Assembly (NCBI GenBank): GCA_004296455.1
Contig: AP018280.1
Location: forward strand, 5,754,794 to 5,818,793
Direction: 5' to 3'
Source of the DNA: Calothrix sp. NIES-4101
GTDB lineage: Bacteria > Cyanobacteriota > Cyanobacteriia > Cyanobacteriales > Nostocaceae
Length of the DNA: 64,000 nucleotides
Below, one piece after another: positions 9,487 to 19,512 of this stretch. The notes beneath the pieces are model-generated. The model was not told where the DNA came from and searched no databases. It saw only the letters and a list, made by a program, of their open reading frames with translations. Numbering within the stretch: position 1 is the stretch's first letter; every line of letters begins with the position of its first letter. The translations under genes were made by a program, and so were the position numbers.

Positions 9487-10095
9487 ATGACTAGCGAAGT
9501 AAAATTAGTTTCCGGTTCTGCTATTCCCTTAGTTGGTAATGATATTGATACTGATCGCATTATTCCTGCTCGTTTTTTAAAATGCGTCACCTTCGACGGC
9601 TTGGGAGAACATGCTTTTGCAGATGATCGAAAAGCCCTCAATGGTGAACATCCTTTCGATTTACCCCAGTATCAAGGTGCAAAAATTTTAGTTGTCAATC
9701 GCAATTTTGGCTGCGGTTCTTCACGGGAACATGCACCCCAAGCGATCGCTAAGTGGGGTATTCAAGCCTTAATCGGTGAAAGTTTTGCCGAAATATTCTT
9801 CGGTAATTGCGTAGCTAATGGTGTGCCCTGTGTAACTGTCGATCAGGCGACAGCGAAGAAGTTGCAAGAACTGATAGCAGCAAACCCAAAGGTAAATGTA
9901 ACGCTAAATTTAGAGACAATGCAGGTACAAGTGGGTGATTTTTCTGCACCAATCTCAATCGGTGAAGGTGCAAGAAATATGTTTGTTTCTGGTTCTTGGG
10001 ATGCTTGTGGGCAGTTGGTAGCACAAGCCGAAAAGGTACAAGCAACAGCAGCAAAATTACCATATGTCAATTGGGCTATTACTGCTGCAAATTAA
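9487..10095 (+). CDS. leuD: 3-isopropylmalate dehydratase, small subunit
   Basis: A 202-aa swivelling-domain partner of LeuC. The start is set at the ATG giving [17 protein letters not shown]. The frame stays open 120 bases further up, but that part is only translated tandem repeat. Family motifs are present: [14 protein letters not shown] and [13 protein letters not shown]. Length is normal. A terminator hairpin follows about 58 bp after the stop, which ends the leuCD unit. Confidence 0.96.
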   Translation: MTSEVKLVSGSAIPLVGNDIDTDRIIPARFLKCVTFDGLGEHAFADDRKALNGEHPFDLPQYQGAKILVVNRNFGCGSSREHAPQAIAKWGIQALIGESFAEIFFGNCVANGVPCVTVDQATAKKLQELIAANPKVNVTLNLETMQVQVGDFSAPISIGEGARNMFVSGSWDACGQLVAQAEKVQATAAKLPYVNWAITAAN

Positions 10096-10153
10096 TTATT
10101 TACTATTCTAGTTCGCCAAGTGCGATCGCTCATACCTTATATTTCAAAAGCCC

Positions 10154-10190
10154 AATTCCCAACTTTATTCACGAAGTTGGGAATTTAGTT
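10154..10190 (+). terminator. Intrinsic terminator after leuD
   Basis: A perfect 11-bp stem, AATTCCCAACT with AGTTGGGAATT, has a ten-base loop and is followed by TAGTTTT. It is placed to end the leuC-leuD transcript. Confidence 0.75.
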
Positions 10191-10443
10191 TTGGTTAATA
10201 ATTATTTGTGGTGATTGTCAATTTTGACTGATAACTTGGGCAATATTAATTCAGAGGATACAACTCTTATTGTGTTCAATAGAAAAAAAGACAGATATCA
10301 CCTATCAGTCTGATTTTATCACTATTGGGCTATATTTGCGTAGCATTATTATTGCTCACAGACAACCTAACTATTACTTATTAATAATAAACTATTTCTT
10401 GCCAAAATGTGTGTAATATTACTGAGAATATTAAATTTAACTT

Positions 10444-12807
10444 ATGACTCATCAACCGAATGAAAATCTAACTCCCGTATCTAATTCACAGTTTTTGGAA
10501 AAGTTGATAGATACTTGGAAGAAAAACAAAAAATTTCTCAACCAAATCAACCATAATATTCAGCGATTAAGTATTCAGGAAAAAATTAAATTTGGACAGA
10601 TTGGGGCTGTCGCTATTGCCATATCTGGTAGTTTAACAGGAATTGCGATCGGAGATTATTGGCAAAATAAATTTAATGCAGAACGCATTATGATTCGTCG
10701 TGAACGCCAATTACTCACTGATTTACGTAACGATGCTATCAAATTACAAGGGGTGGCAAATTTCCCAACTTCATTACACAATCCCAAGAATTTTCAGCAA
10801 GCACAAACAACGGCTATTCAAAGAATAATTAAAAGCAAAAGTATAATTAATCAATTAAACCGGAATACAAATTCTTCTAATCAATCATTGCAATATTTAT
10901 TTGATAAATATCAAGAATCATACTTAATTTATCTCAAAAATTTAGAATCTTTATTAAATAAAAACTCAACAAACTTATTAGATAAAAAGCAAATTACCCA
11001 AATAAAAGAAGAATTTAATAAATTGCTTGAAAGTGAAGCTAGACGAGAAACTCAAGAGTTTATCAATCAACTTGTCAATACAATTGGAATCACCACAAAA
11101 CAAGAAGATAAAATCGAGAATAAATTATATAAAGTAGAAATACTACGAATCATCTTTATCTTTTTTAGTATTAGCATTAGCATTACACTAGCTTATTTAT
11201 TTATAGTTTTTATTAGCCGAAAAATCGCTCATCCGGTTAATGCGATCGCAAATACAACTCAACAAGTAGTGAAGGAACAAAATTTATCCCTCCAGATACC
11301 TGTAAGTAATACTTATGAATTAATGATATTAGGAACTTCTCTAAATCAGATACTTGAGCAATTAAAAACACTGAGCGAAGCACAAAAAAAATCAGAAACA
11401 GCAACAGATGCTGCTAATCAAGCCAAAAGTAAGTTTTTGGCAAATATGAGCCACGAATTACGTACACCACTAAATGGTATTTTAGGTTATGCACAAATTC
11501 TTGCTCGTTCTTCCAATTTAACAGAAGAACAAAGACATGGTGTAAAAACAATCTATCAATGTGGTTTTCATTTGCTTGGTTTAATTAATGATATTTTAGA
11601 TTTATCAAAATTAGAATCTCAGAAAATAGAATTGCAAAATACAGATTTTCATTTTCCTTCTTTTCTCCAAGGAGTTATAGAAGTATGCCGAGTGAGAGCC
11701 GAGCGCAAAGGCATCGATTTTGTTTATGAACCACCACCAAATTTACCGGTAGGTATAACTTCTGATAAAAAAAGATTGCGGCAGGTACTAATTAATTTAC
11801 TTAGTAATGCGATTAAATTTACAAATGCTGGCTGTGTCAAACTACAAATTACAGCTAGTAATAGTCAAGAGCCATCAAATGCAATTATCCATTTTACTAT
11901 TGTTGACACAGGTGTGGGAATGACTAGCCAACAAATGGAAAATATCTTTTTACCATTTGAACAAGTTGAAAATAGCAATCGTCAATCAGAAGGTACTGGA
12001 TTAGGATTAACAATTAGTCAGAAAATAGTTGAAGTAATGGGTAGTCAAATCCAAGTAAGAAGTCAGCTTGGAGTCGGGAGTTTATTTGAATTTGAGCTTG
12101 ATTGTCGAGTCACAGAAGATTGGACTGAGGCTAGTACGATTACCAGTCACGGTAAAATAATTGGTTATTCTGGCAGTCGGAAGAAAATATTAATTGTTGA
12201 TGAATATTGGGAAAACCGTTCGCTATTTATTAGCTTATTAGAACCACTTGATTTTACAATTATCGAAGCCATTAACGGTAGAGAAGGCATTGATAAGGCA
12301 AGTAAATATAGACCTGACTTGATTATTTCTGATATTACAATGCCTGTCGTTGATGGTTGGAAAATGCTAGCAAAAATCCGTCAGTCTGAGTTATTAAAAA
12401 ATACTATCGTAGTTTTAGCTACATCTAATATTAAAGAAATTGAGCATCAAAAAATTGGGGATGTAAAAGCCAATGCATTCCTGACACGCCCTATACAGGT
12501 TGAAGAACTATATAACTTATTGGCAAAGTACTTACAAATAAGTTGGATTTATGCAAGTCCTGCAATTACAGCAGACGATGAAATTACAGTTGAGACTAGC
12601 GAAATGTTAATACCACCTGTTTCCGATTTAAAGATGCTACTAGAATATGCTAGAAAAGGACAAATTAAAGGAATTAAACAAGAATTGGAAAAAATTGCTC
12701 GCAAGGACGAAAAATATCATATATTTGTGAGGCAACTAAATAAATATGTAAAAAATCTTAATATCCAAAAAATTCGCGCTTTCATCCAGGAAAATATTCA
12801 TCTCTGA
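10444..12807 (+). CDS. Membrane hybrid histidine kinase (HAMP-HisKA-HATPase-REC)
   Basis: A 787-aa sensor kinase. A first membrane helix lies near residues 55-75, then a mostly helical sensor region of about 150 residues. The second helix (about 236-258) is followed by HAMP, a phosphorylated His box (MSHELRTPLNG, H337), and an ATPase domain with NLLSNAIKFT and GTGLGLTIS. A receiver domain has D630 in LIISDITMPVVDGW. The conserved receiver lysine is replaced: the motif reads LTRP with R682 in place of K. A helical tail of about 90 residues ends the protein. The next gene, 55 bp downstream, is a receiver-kinase and probably a partner in a phosphorelay. The signal is unknown. Confidence 0.92.
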   Translation: MTHQPNENLTPVSNSQFLEKLIDTWKKNKKFLNQINHNIQRLSIQEKIKFGQIGAVAIAISGSLTGIAIGDYWQNKFNAERIMIRRERQLLTDLRNDAIKLQGVANFPTSLHNPKNFQQAQTTAIQRIIKSKSIINQLNRNTNSSNQSLQYLFDKYQESYLIYLKNLESLLNKNSTNLLDKKQITQIKEEFNKLLESEARRETQEFINQLVNTIGITTKQEDKIENKLYKVEILRIIFIFFSISISITLAYLFIVFISRKIAHPVNAIANTTQQVVKEQNLSLQIPVSNTYELMILGTSLNQILEQLKTLSEAQKKSETATDAANQAKSKFLANMSHELRTPLNGILGYAQILARSSNLTEEQRHGVKTIYQCGFHLLGLINDILDLSKLESQKIELQNTDFHFPSFLQGVIEVCRVRAERKGIDFVYEPPPNLPVGITSDKKRLRQVLINLLSNAIKFTNAGCVKLQITASNSQEPSNAIIHFTIVDTGVGMTSQQMENIFLPFEQVENSNRQSEGTGLGLTISQKIVEVMGSQIQVRSQLGVGSLFEFELDCRVTEDWTEASTITSHGKIIGYSGSRKKILIVDEYWENRSLFISLLEPLDFTIIEAINGREGIDKASKYRPDLIISDITMPVVDGWKMLAKIRQSELLKNTIVVLATSNIKEIEHQKIGDVKANAFLTRPIQVEELYNLLAKYLQISWIYASPAITADDEITVETSEMLIPPVSDLKMLLEYARKGQIKGIKQELEKIARKDEKYHIFVRQLNKYVKNLNIQKIRAFIQENIHL

Positions 12808-12862
12808 ATCTTTGATTCACTAGTAAAATTTATTTCTAATTAAGAAAATATCCAAAATAAAC

Positions 12863-14251
12863 ATGTCAGAACATAATCACTTAGAAATTACGGAAACTAG
12901 CGCACTAGAAGATACTCTTAACAAGATAGTTGAGACCATTTTAGTTATTGATGATAGCCCCACGAATCTAGAAGTTTTATATACAACTTTAGCTGATGCC
13001 GGTTATGAAGTATTAGTCGAAATGGATGGGATTAGCGGTATTGAGCAAGTCCAGAGTAACCCACCAGATTTGATATTACTAGATATTATGATGCCTAACA
13101 TTGATGGTTTTGAAACCTGCCAACGTTTGCAGACAAATCCATTAACAAAAGATATTCCCATTATTTTTATGACAGCGCTAACTGATACTGTTGCCAAAGT
13201 CAAAGGATTGCGACTAGGAGCAGTTGACTATATTACTAAACCATTTCAACAAGATGAAGTTTTAGCACGCATTAAAGTTCAGTTGAAATTGCGACGTTTA
13301 AATTTAGAATTAGATCAGCAAAAACAAGAATTGGAAGAACGAGTTCGCGAAAGGACTGCGGAATTATCAGAAGCCTTGGAAGCACTCCAAAAAATACAAC
13401 TACAATTAGTCCATACAGAAAAAATATCTTCGCTAGGGCAATTAGTCGCAGGAGTTGCCCATGAAATTAATAATCCGATTGGCTTTATTTCGACAAACTT
13501 ATATCATGCCGACAAGTATAGCCAAGACTTAATTCACTTATTAAAGTTATATCAGCAGAAATTTCCCAATCCCGGTAGGGAGATAGAAGAAATTATTGAA
13601 ATGGTGGATTTGGGACATATTTCTCACGACTTACCAAAGCTTATTTCCTCAATGAAATTAGGAAGCGATCGCATCCAAGGTATCATGCAATCATTACGTA
13701 ATTTTTCCCGTGCGGATGGATTGGAAAAGAAAACGGTAGATATTCATGAAGGAATTGAAACGACGCTCATGATTCTTCAGCACCGTCTTAAAGCCCAAAC
13801 CTATCGTCCGGCAATTCAAGTCATTAAGGAATATGGTAACATTCCACAACTGGCATGTTATCCAGGTCAACTTAATCAAGTATTTATGAATCTCATTGCT
13901 AATTCTATCGATGCGATTGATGAAGGTGTCCAAGATAGTAAATGGGAAAGCGAGAAAAGCAGATTTTTGAGTCCCAATAATATTATTTCTACGCCATTAA
14001 TTTGTATTGCTACCACAGTTGATCGAGAAAATGTCACCATCCAGATTGGGGATAATGGTAAAGGAATGGAGGCAACAATTCGTGATCGAATTTTCCATGC
14101 ATACTATACAACAAAACCAGAAGGAAAGGGAACTGGTTTAGGATTATCTATCAGTTATCAAATTATTACTGAACAACATGCTGGAACCTTAGAATGTATT
14201 TCTTCCCCCGGAAAAGGGACAGAGTTTATCATTCAAATTCCTCTGCAATAA
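12863..14251 (+). CDS. Cytosolic receiver-histidine kinase
   Basis: A 462-aa protein with an N-terminal receiver domain (D74 in LLDIMMPNIDG, K126 in ITKPF). A charged coiled coil of about 60 residues follows, then a His box (GVAHEINNPIGF, H200) and an ATPase domain (MNLIANSIDAID, GTGLGLSIS). There is no membrane segment. This layout is common in cyanobacteria for the second member of a relay: the receiver takes phosphate from a hybrid kinase and tunes its own kinase core. It follows the hybrid kinase by 55 bp on the same strand. No DNA-binding output protein is adjacent. Confidence 0.9.
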   Translation: MSEHNHLEITETSALEDTLNKIVETILVIDDSPTNLEVLYTTLADAGYEVLVEMDGISGIEQVQSNPPDLILLDIMMPNIDGFETCQRLQTNPLTKDIPIIFMTALTDTVAKVKGLRLGAVDYITKPFQQDEVLARIKVQLKLRRLNLELDQQKQELEERVRERTAELSEALEALQKIQLQLVHTEKISSLGQLVAGVAHEINNPIGFISTNLYHADKYSQDLIHLLKLYQQKFPNPGREIEEIIEMVDLGHISHDLPKLISSMKLGSDRIQGIMQSLRNFSRADGLEKKTVDIHEGIETTLMILQHRLKAQTYRPAIQVIKEYGNIPQLACYPGQLNQVFMNLIANSIDAIDEGVQDSKWESEKSRFLSPNNIISTPLICIATTVDRENVTIQIGDNGKGMEATIRDRIFHAYYTTKPEGKGTGLGLSISYQIITEQHAGTLECISSPGKGTEFIIQIPLQ

Positions 14252-14408
14252 TAATGTAAATACGTGATTATGGAGATTTTTATTTCATATTTATACTACA
14301 ATAAATTTTGTATTTTTAAATAGAATTCCTAAAAACTAGATTCAACAATAATAAATAAAAATTCTTATTTTATCATTTTATTAATATTAACTATTTACCT
14401 TTAACCAA

Positions 14409-15413
14409 TTAATACTGATTTTCCTCTAATACTCTTAAAGCCAAGTCTGGATTATCACTAAATACTCCGTCAATACCCAAATCAAAAAACAACTTATACT
14501 CTGCTGCTGGATTTCCCTGTAAATCCATAGGAACAAAAACATCTTCACTACGAAAAGTCCAGACATGAATGAGTAATCCTGCTGTATGAGCATTTTCTGG
14601 CAAACTAGTTCGTGATAAATTTTCAAGACTCGGTGATAGCCATTTTCCGGAAATATCTCTAGGTAATAATAAGTTTTTATTTACTCCAATAGCTTGTGCA
14701 TAATTTGCAATTTTTTTTAACCCTTCAACAGTCACAAAATCTCGATAATTATATGTATTTCCCTTGATAGTAAAATCATAGGGTTGTCCATTATCGTTGA
14801 GCAATTGCACCAATGGTAAATCAGTTTCTCTTGATAAAAGTTGTAAATTTTCTACTTCAAATGATTGAATAAAGACATGTGCATCTTTCCCTGTATAACC
14901 ATTTGCAGATAAAACTGCTAATAGTGGTGGTTCCAAAGCTAAATCAAGAGAACGAAAATAGGTAGGATGCTTAGTTTCTGGATAAATACCAATTTTGCGT
15001 CCAGTTTCAACACTCTTATACTGTACTAAATCCAGAATTTCTTGGAACGTTGGTATTTCATATAATTCATCATAAGCAGTATTATGAGGGCGAATATTTG
15101 GGATTCTTTCTTTAGCGCGCAGTTTTTTGATTTCAGCTAATGTAAAGTCTTCAGAAAACCAGCCACTTTTTAACTCTCCATCGATTAACTTAGTAGTTTT
15201 TCTATCTCTAAATTCTAAATGATTTTCAACATTAGTAGTTTCAGATATTTCGTTTTCATGTCGTGCAATTAGCACACCATCTTTAGTGATTACTAAATCT
15301 GGCTCAATAAAATCAGCACCCATCTCTATCGCTAAATTATATGCCGCTAATGTATGTTCTGGACGATATCCACTAGCACCTCGATGAGCAATAATTATTG
15401 GTAATTTTTGCAT
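14409..15413 (-). CDS. Glycerophosphodiester phosphodiesterase
   Basis: A GDPD-family TIM barrel of about 334 aa that cleaves glycerophosphodiesters to glycerol 3-phosphate and an alcohol. The start is set at MQKLPIIIAHRGASG, because the 13 upstream residues in frame do not resemble the family. Catalytic features are present: HRGASGYRPEHT and GADFIEPDLVITKDG, then HENEI. The long insertion region and C-terminal VWTFRSED match GlpQ-like enzymes. No signal peptide is seen, so it is probably cytoplasmic. It is followed at its 5' side by an M15 peptidase gene on the same strand, 125 bp away. Confidence 0.9.
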   Translation of the reverse strand: MQKLPIIIAHRGASGYRPEHTLAAYNLAIEMGADFIEPDLVITKDGVLIARHENEISETTNVENHLEFRDRKTTKLIDGELKSGWFSEDFTLAEIKKLRAKERIPNIRPHNTAYDELYEIPTFQEILDLVQYKSVETGRKIGIYPETKHPTYFRSLDLALEPPLLAVLSANGYTGKDAHVFIQSFEVENLQLLSRETDLPLVQLLNDNGQPYDFTIKGNTYNYRDFVTVEGLKKIANYAQAIGVNKNLLLPRDISGKWLSPSLENLSRTSLPENAHTAGLLIHVWTFRSEDVFVPMDLQGNPAAEYKLFFDLGIDGVFSDNPDLALRVLEENQY

Positions 15414-15537
15414 ATAAAATTTAACCTTGATGAGACTTTTATTATCGAGCAAATTACAGCTTATTAAACTTTATAAACTAGAAAATATTATTCTGGTGAT
15501 CGCATTTGAATTATTATTTTTATCGAATAGCTAAAAT

Positions 15538-16422
15538 CTATAAAGGAGTCACCCAATAAGGGATATTCTTGACTAATCTCTTGCGAAAACCAAACATAGT
15601 TAAACTCTCTTCTGGTACACCTAAATAAGTCCAGTGAGGAACATCACCTTCCACAGTTTGAAACCAACCATTTTGATTCAAAACTTCTCTTTGCTTACTA
15701 TTATAAACCTTTAAATCAACAGCTAAACCCCAGAGATGTTGTGATGTTCCTGGTGGTGCAACAACACTCAAAATACGAGTTTCTTTACCTTGTCTAACTT
15801 GCTCTAAAGTTTTATTACTCGCATACTTTCGCCAAAAACGTAAATTAGTGTCATAACTACGAGTGCAATCTCCGGCACCGTTTCCTGATTTTAGGGAAAT
15901 ATTGATTTGAGTTCGTGATTTGTTGAGCGCATCTGCCGCAACTTTTTGCAGATAACAATTATTCCCTATATTTACCTTTCCCATTGTGAGGTTAGCTTGA
16001 TATTGTTTAGTTTCCTGGGTGTTGGTAAATAATACCTTTGGAGGTAATTTAATTAAAGGATTATTATTAACGAAAACAGCACCATATTGGCGCAATAAAA
16101 TATATTCAAATGTTCCGATATCTGGAATTAATGGTAATGTATGATTAACTATGGATAGAAAACGTTCTTTTTCTGGCAAATTGGGATTATATGTGGGAAT
16201 CGGATTAGTCAGATTATCGGGATTAGTAATTGCTGGTTGATATAGGCAAGGTTTGTTTGGTTCAGAAGTAGTGTCTATACTTGCCTGAATTAAACAATCC
16301 TCTGTAGATTGGACAGTATTTTGGCTAACTGTGCGATGTGTAATACTACTACTGGCAACAATAACAGCAGAAAGAAAAATACAAGCGCAAATAACAATTA
16401 CCTTTCTGAAAAATCGATTCAT
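15538..16422 (-). CDS. D,D-carboxypeptidase, M15 (VanY/DacB-like)
   Basis: About 294 aa from the start chosen at MNRFFRKVIVICAC, which puts a hydrophobic signal or anchor helix at the N-terminus; the frame is open 48 bases further upstream. The zinc peptidase M15 motifs are intact: GTSQHLWGLAVDL (the SxHxxGxAxD pattern) and VPHWTYLG near the C-terminus. Such enzymes trim D-Ala-D-Ala from peptidoglycan stems outside the cytoplasmic membrane. A divergent gene for another peptidoglycan peptidase (PBP4 type) lies upstream, so both may act in wall remodelling. Confidence 0.85.
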   Translation of the reverse strand: MNRFFRKVIVICACIFLSAVIVASSSITHRTVSQNTVQSTEDCLIQASIDTTSEPNKPCLYQPAITNPDNLTNPIPTYNPNLPEKERFLSIVNHTLPLIPDIGTFEYILLRQYGAVFVNNNPLIKLPPKVLFTNTQETKQYQANLTMGKVNIGNNCYLQKVAADALNKSRTQINISLKSGNGAGDCTRSYDTNLRFWRKYASNKTLEQVRQGKETRILSVVAPPGTSQHLWGLAVDLKVYNSKQREVLNQNGWFQTVEGDVPHWTYLGVPEESLTMFGFRKRLVKNIPYWVTPL

Positions 16423-16768
16423 AATATTAATTATAATTTGTATTCTTTTATTTTGTACAAATATTCTCAAATATTAATTATAAATATACCCATATATTAT
16501 TGAAGAATTTTCCTCATTTATTAACTCTTTCAATAGATTCAAAAATAGTAGAAAACATGAATTTAAAAACAAAAATAATTTCAGCGATCGCCAAAATAAA
16601 AACTAAACTTTTACACACTTAATAATCATAATATATATCAGAAAATATACATGAGTGTATTGTTATGTACCGATTTAGATATTCCAATATTCAGTAGCTA
16701 TGTTTTAATGATTTCTTGGACAACTTGGGGATTCTACGGAAGTCCCGTTAATTTGGGTAATTTTAATA
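16423..16768. other. AT-rich divergent intergenic region, no gene seen
   Basis: 346 bp between the divergent M15 peptidase and PBP4-type genes. A HIP1-like GCGATCGC occurs near 16584. An ORF from 16651 runs into the downstream gene in another frame and shows no family features. I see no clear operator or RNA; promoters for both genes must be here. Confidence 0.6.
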
Positions 16769-18253
16769 ATGTCTACACAAACTCGTATAAGTTTACTCTT
16801 ACTCTTACTTTCCACACAATTGGGTGTCACTCCGCTAGCCGCAACAGCCCAAACCGCCCCAACCGCAACACCCATACCCATCGCACCAACCCAACCAACT
16901 CAAACTATTTGTCCCGCACAATTAGGGAGTAATATAGATGCGATCGCCAACCGTTCTCTCTTTACCCGTGTGCGTTGGGGTATTTTGGTAAAAAACCTCA
17001 ATTCTGGGCAAACTCTCTACAGTCGGGATGCCAATAAATATTTTATCCCCGCATCAAATACGAAATTACTCACCACCGCCGCCGCATTGCAGCAACTCGG
17101 TGCCAACTTTCGCATCCGTACATCAATTTATCAGCAAGAGCCGGGAGTCTTGAGGGTTGTGGGTAGGGGAGACCCCAGTATTACCGATGCTCAACTGGCA
17201 AATTTAGCTAAGCAACTGAAGGCAAAAGGGATTACCCAAATCAAAAAATTAATTGCTGATGATAGTTATGTTCAAGGTGATGTCGTGCAGCCAAGTTGGC
17301 AATGGGAAGACCTACAGTCAGATTATGGCGCACCTGTGGGTAGTTTCATCGTTAACGAAAATATATTTACCATCAAACTCTTACCCCAAAGCGTTGGCAG
17401 ACCCTTAAAAATCTCCTGGGCTGATCCCAACGAAGCCTCTATTTGGCGTGTTCTCAACCAATCTACAACTGTAGCGAATGACCAAGAAACCGACCTTTCT
17501 GTGACTCGTGACTTATCAGGAAATATTCTCAAAATTCAGGGACAACTTAAAGCCAATTCTAACCCTTTGGCTGTGGATTTACCTGTAGTTGACCCCAATT
17601 ATTTTTTCCTACGTCGCTTCCGGGTTGCCCTCGCAAAGGAAGGTATAAAATTAGGGACAACGGCAGTATTAAATGGTGGTAGTACGCAAACTGAAGTTGC
17701 AGCAATTCAGTCTCCACCACTTGCAGAACTTATAAAAATTACCAATGTTGATAGTAATAACTTGTTTGCCGAGTCGGTATTAAATATCATGGCAGTTAAG
17801 CAGGCGAGAAAACCTAGACAAGCTAGTTCTGCTGTTGGTTTGGAAGTGTTGAAGAGGACTTTAACCCAGATAGGGGTAAATGCCACGAGTTATTTCATCG
17901 TTGATGGTTCAGGTTTGTCGCGCAAAAACTTGATTAGTCCAGAGGCGTTGGTACAACTTTTGCAGAGTATGGCAAAATCTCCAACTGCCTCAGCGTTTCG
18001 GGCATCCTTACCCGTGGGAGGAAGAACAGGGACGTTGAAAAATAGATTTCGCGGTACTCCTGCTGAGGGCATAGTGGTAGCAAAAACGGGTACAGTTGGT
18101 GGTGTTGTTTCACTATCAGGATATTTAAACGCGCCTAATTACGAACCCTTGGCTTTTAGCATTATTGTCAATCAAAGCGAACAACCGGCAAGAGTTTTGC
18201 GCCAAGCAGTTGATGAGATGGTGGTGACAATGACGCAGTTGAAAAAATGTTGA
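16769..18253 (+). CDS. dacB: D-alanyl-D-alanine carboxypeptidase/endopeptidase (PBP4, S13)
   Basis: A 494-aa secreted penicillin-binding protein. The N-terminus is a signal peptide (hydrophobic about residues 8-28, AATAQ end). Active-site boxes are present: S96-x-x-K99 in ASNTK, the DGSGLSRKN box, and K439-T-G in AKTGTVGG. PBP4 enzymes cleave D-Ala-D-Ala stems and cross-bridges in the periplasm. Length fits the family. It stands alone, with 216 bp before the MoxR gene. Confidence 0.93.
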   Translation: MSTQTRISLLLLLLSTQLGVTPLAATAQTAPTATPIPIAPTQPTQTICPAQLGSNIDAIANRSLFTRVRWGILVKNLNSGQTLYSRDANKYFIPASNTKLLTTAAALQQLGANFRIRTSIYQQEPGVLRVVGRGDPSITDAQLANLAKQLKAKGITQIKKLIADDSYVQGDVVQPSWQWEDLQSDYGAPVGSFIVNENIFTIKLLPQSVGRPLKISWADPNEASIWRVLNQSTTVANDQETDLSVTRDLSGNILKIQGQLKANSNPLAVDLPVVDPNYFFLRRFRVALAKEGIKLGTTAVLNGGSTQTEVAAIQSPPLAELIKITNVDSNNLFAESVLNIMAVKQARKPRQASSAVGLEVLKRTLTQIGVNATSYFIVDGSGLSRKNLISPEALVQLLQSMAKSPTASAFRASLPVGGRTGTLKNRFRGTPAEGIVVAKTGTVGGVVSLSGYLNAPNYEPLAFSIIVNQSEQPARVLRQAVDEMVVTMTQLKKC

Positions 18254-18469
18254 TTTATGACATCCAACATGAGAAGTAGGCTGTAGTGCTGTAGATGGGA
18301 TACCGTAAAAGTGCGACTAAGAGCCGATTAGATGATACTTCCAGATATTTTAGGATGTAGGAGTGCGATCGCTCAAAATATGCGATCGCGTATTTTGACT
18401 GAAGGATGGGGAATACTAAGACCAAATCACTGTAATTACTAAAAATCCTTAATTTAAACCCTCAAATTA

Positions 18470-19480
18470 ATGACTCCCAGCGAACTTAAAACCTATTTAA
18501 ACCATTTAATTGCGAAAAATTTGCAAATTAGTACTATGATTTGGGGACCTCCTGGTATTGGCAAATCCAGCATAGTTATGCAAATTACGCAAGAACAGGA
18601 AATCGATTTTGTCGATGTGCGTTTATCCCAGCTTGCTCCCACCGACTTGCGCGGTTTACCTGTTGCCGAAGATGGTATTTCTAAGTGGTTCCCCCCCGAA
18701 TTTCTGCCCCGTGCTGGCAAGGGAATTTTATTCCTCGATGAATTAAATATGGCACCACCAGCGATGCAGGGAGTGGCACAACAATTAATTTTAGATCGGA
18801 AAGTCGGAAGTTATATTGTCCCCTCAGGATGGTTTGTCTGGGCTGCTGGGAATCGCAAAGAAGATAGAGCCGCCGTATTCGATATGCCAGCTCCTTTGGC
18901 AAATCGGTTTTTGCACCTCGAAGTCCAATCGGATTTTGATAGCTTCAAAGTCTATGCCTTAGAAAAAGGTTTACACGAGCAAATTATCGCTTTTCTGTCT
19001 TTCCGTTCCACATTACTGCATAAAATTGACCCCCAACAACCTGCATTCCCCACACCTCGTTCTTGGGAAATGGCAAGTGCATTACATTATGCTGGACTAG
19101 ATATTGCCCCGGCGGTAGGTATGGCTGCAACTGCTGAATTTATTGCCTATTTGGAGGTGTATCAAAGTCTACCCAATCTTGTATCAATTCTTGAAGGGAA
19201 TGGGGCTAAAGTTAAGTTTCCGACTGAACCCAGTTCTCGGTATGCGACGGTTATTGGTTTGACAGTACGTGCAGCCAATGGGAATCAGGCGTATAACGCT
19301 TTTAAATGGTTAAATGGCAAAACAACAACAGAATGGGTACAGTTTTTTATCCAGGATTTGTTGCCTGTCATGCGTAATAAAGGACAATTAGGGTCTTTAG
19401 CTATATTAGCGAAAGCAGACCCGAACTTAGAAAAATTTATTCAAGAATACAAGAATAATCTTCACAATTATTCAGGTTGA
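18470..19480 (+). CDS. MoxR-family AAA+ ATPase
   Basis: A 336-aa single-domain AAA+ protein. Walker A is GPPGIGKS (residues 26-33) and Walker B is ILFLDELN; a sensor-1 region (WAAGNRKED) follows. MoxR-type ATPases usually act as chaperones for a VWA partner, loading metal or remodelling complexes. The next gene, 32 bases on, encodes exactly such a VWA protein, so the pair is functionally linked. The two genes after that encode LRV proteins on the same strand. Confidence 0.88.
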   Translation: MTPSELKTYLNHLIAKNLQISTMIWGPPGIGKSSIVMQITQEQEIDFVDVRLSQLAPTDLRGLPVAEDGISKWFPPEFLPRAGKGILFLDELNMAPPAMQGVAQQLILDRKVGSYIVPSGWFVWAAGNRKEDRAAVFDMPAPLANRFLHLEVQSDFDSFKVYALEKGLHEQIIAFLSFRSTLLHKIDPQQPAFPTPRSWEMASALHYAGLDIAPAVGMAATAEFIAYLEVYQSLPNLVSILEGNGAKVKFPTEPSSRYATVIGLTVRAANGNQAYNAFKWLNGKTTTEWVQFFIQDLLPVMRNKGQLGSLAILAKADPNLEKFIQEYKNNLHNYSG

Positions 19481-19512
19481 TTTTTGGTACTAGCTCTTAT
19501 CTCCAACTGCTC

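Noticed and set aside
16651-16932. 93-codon ORF overlapping the PBP4 start
   Set aside because: It is an out-of-frame reading of the signal peptide region of the PBP4 gene.
19477-19512. TTG start for the VWA gene
   Set aside because: It would overlap the MoxR stop, but ATG at 19513 gives a better N-terminus, and TTG is rare.
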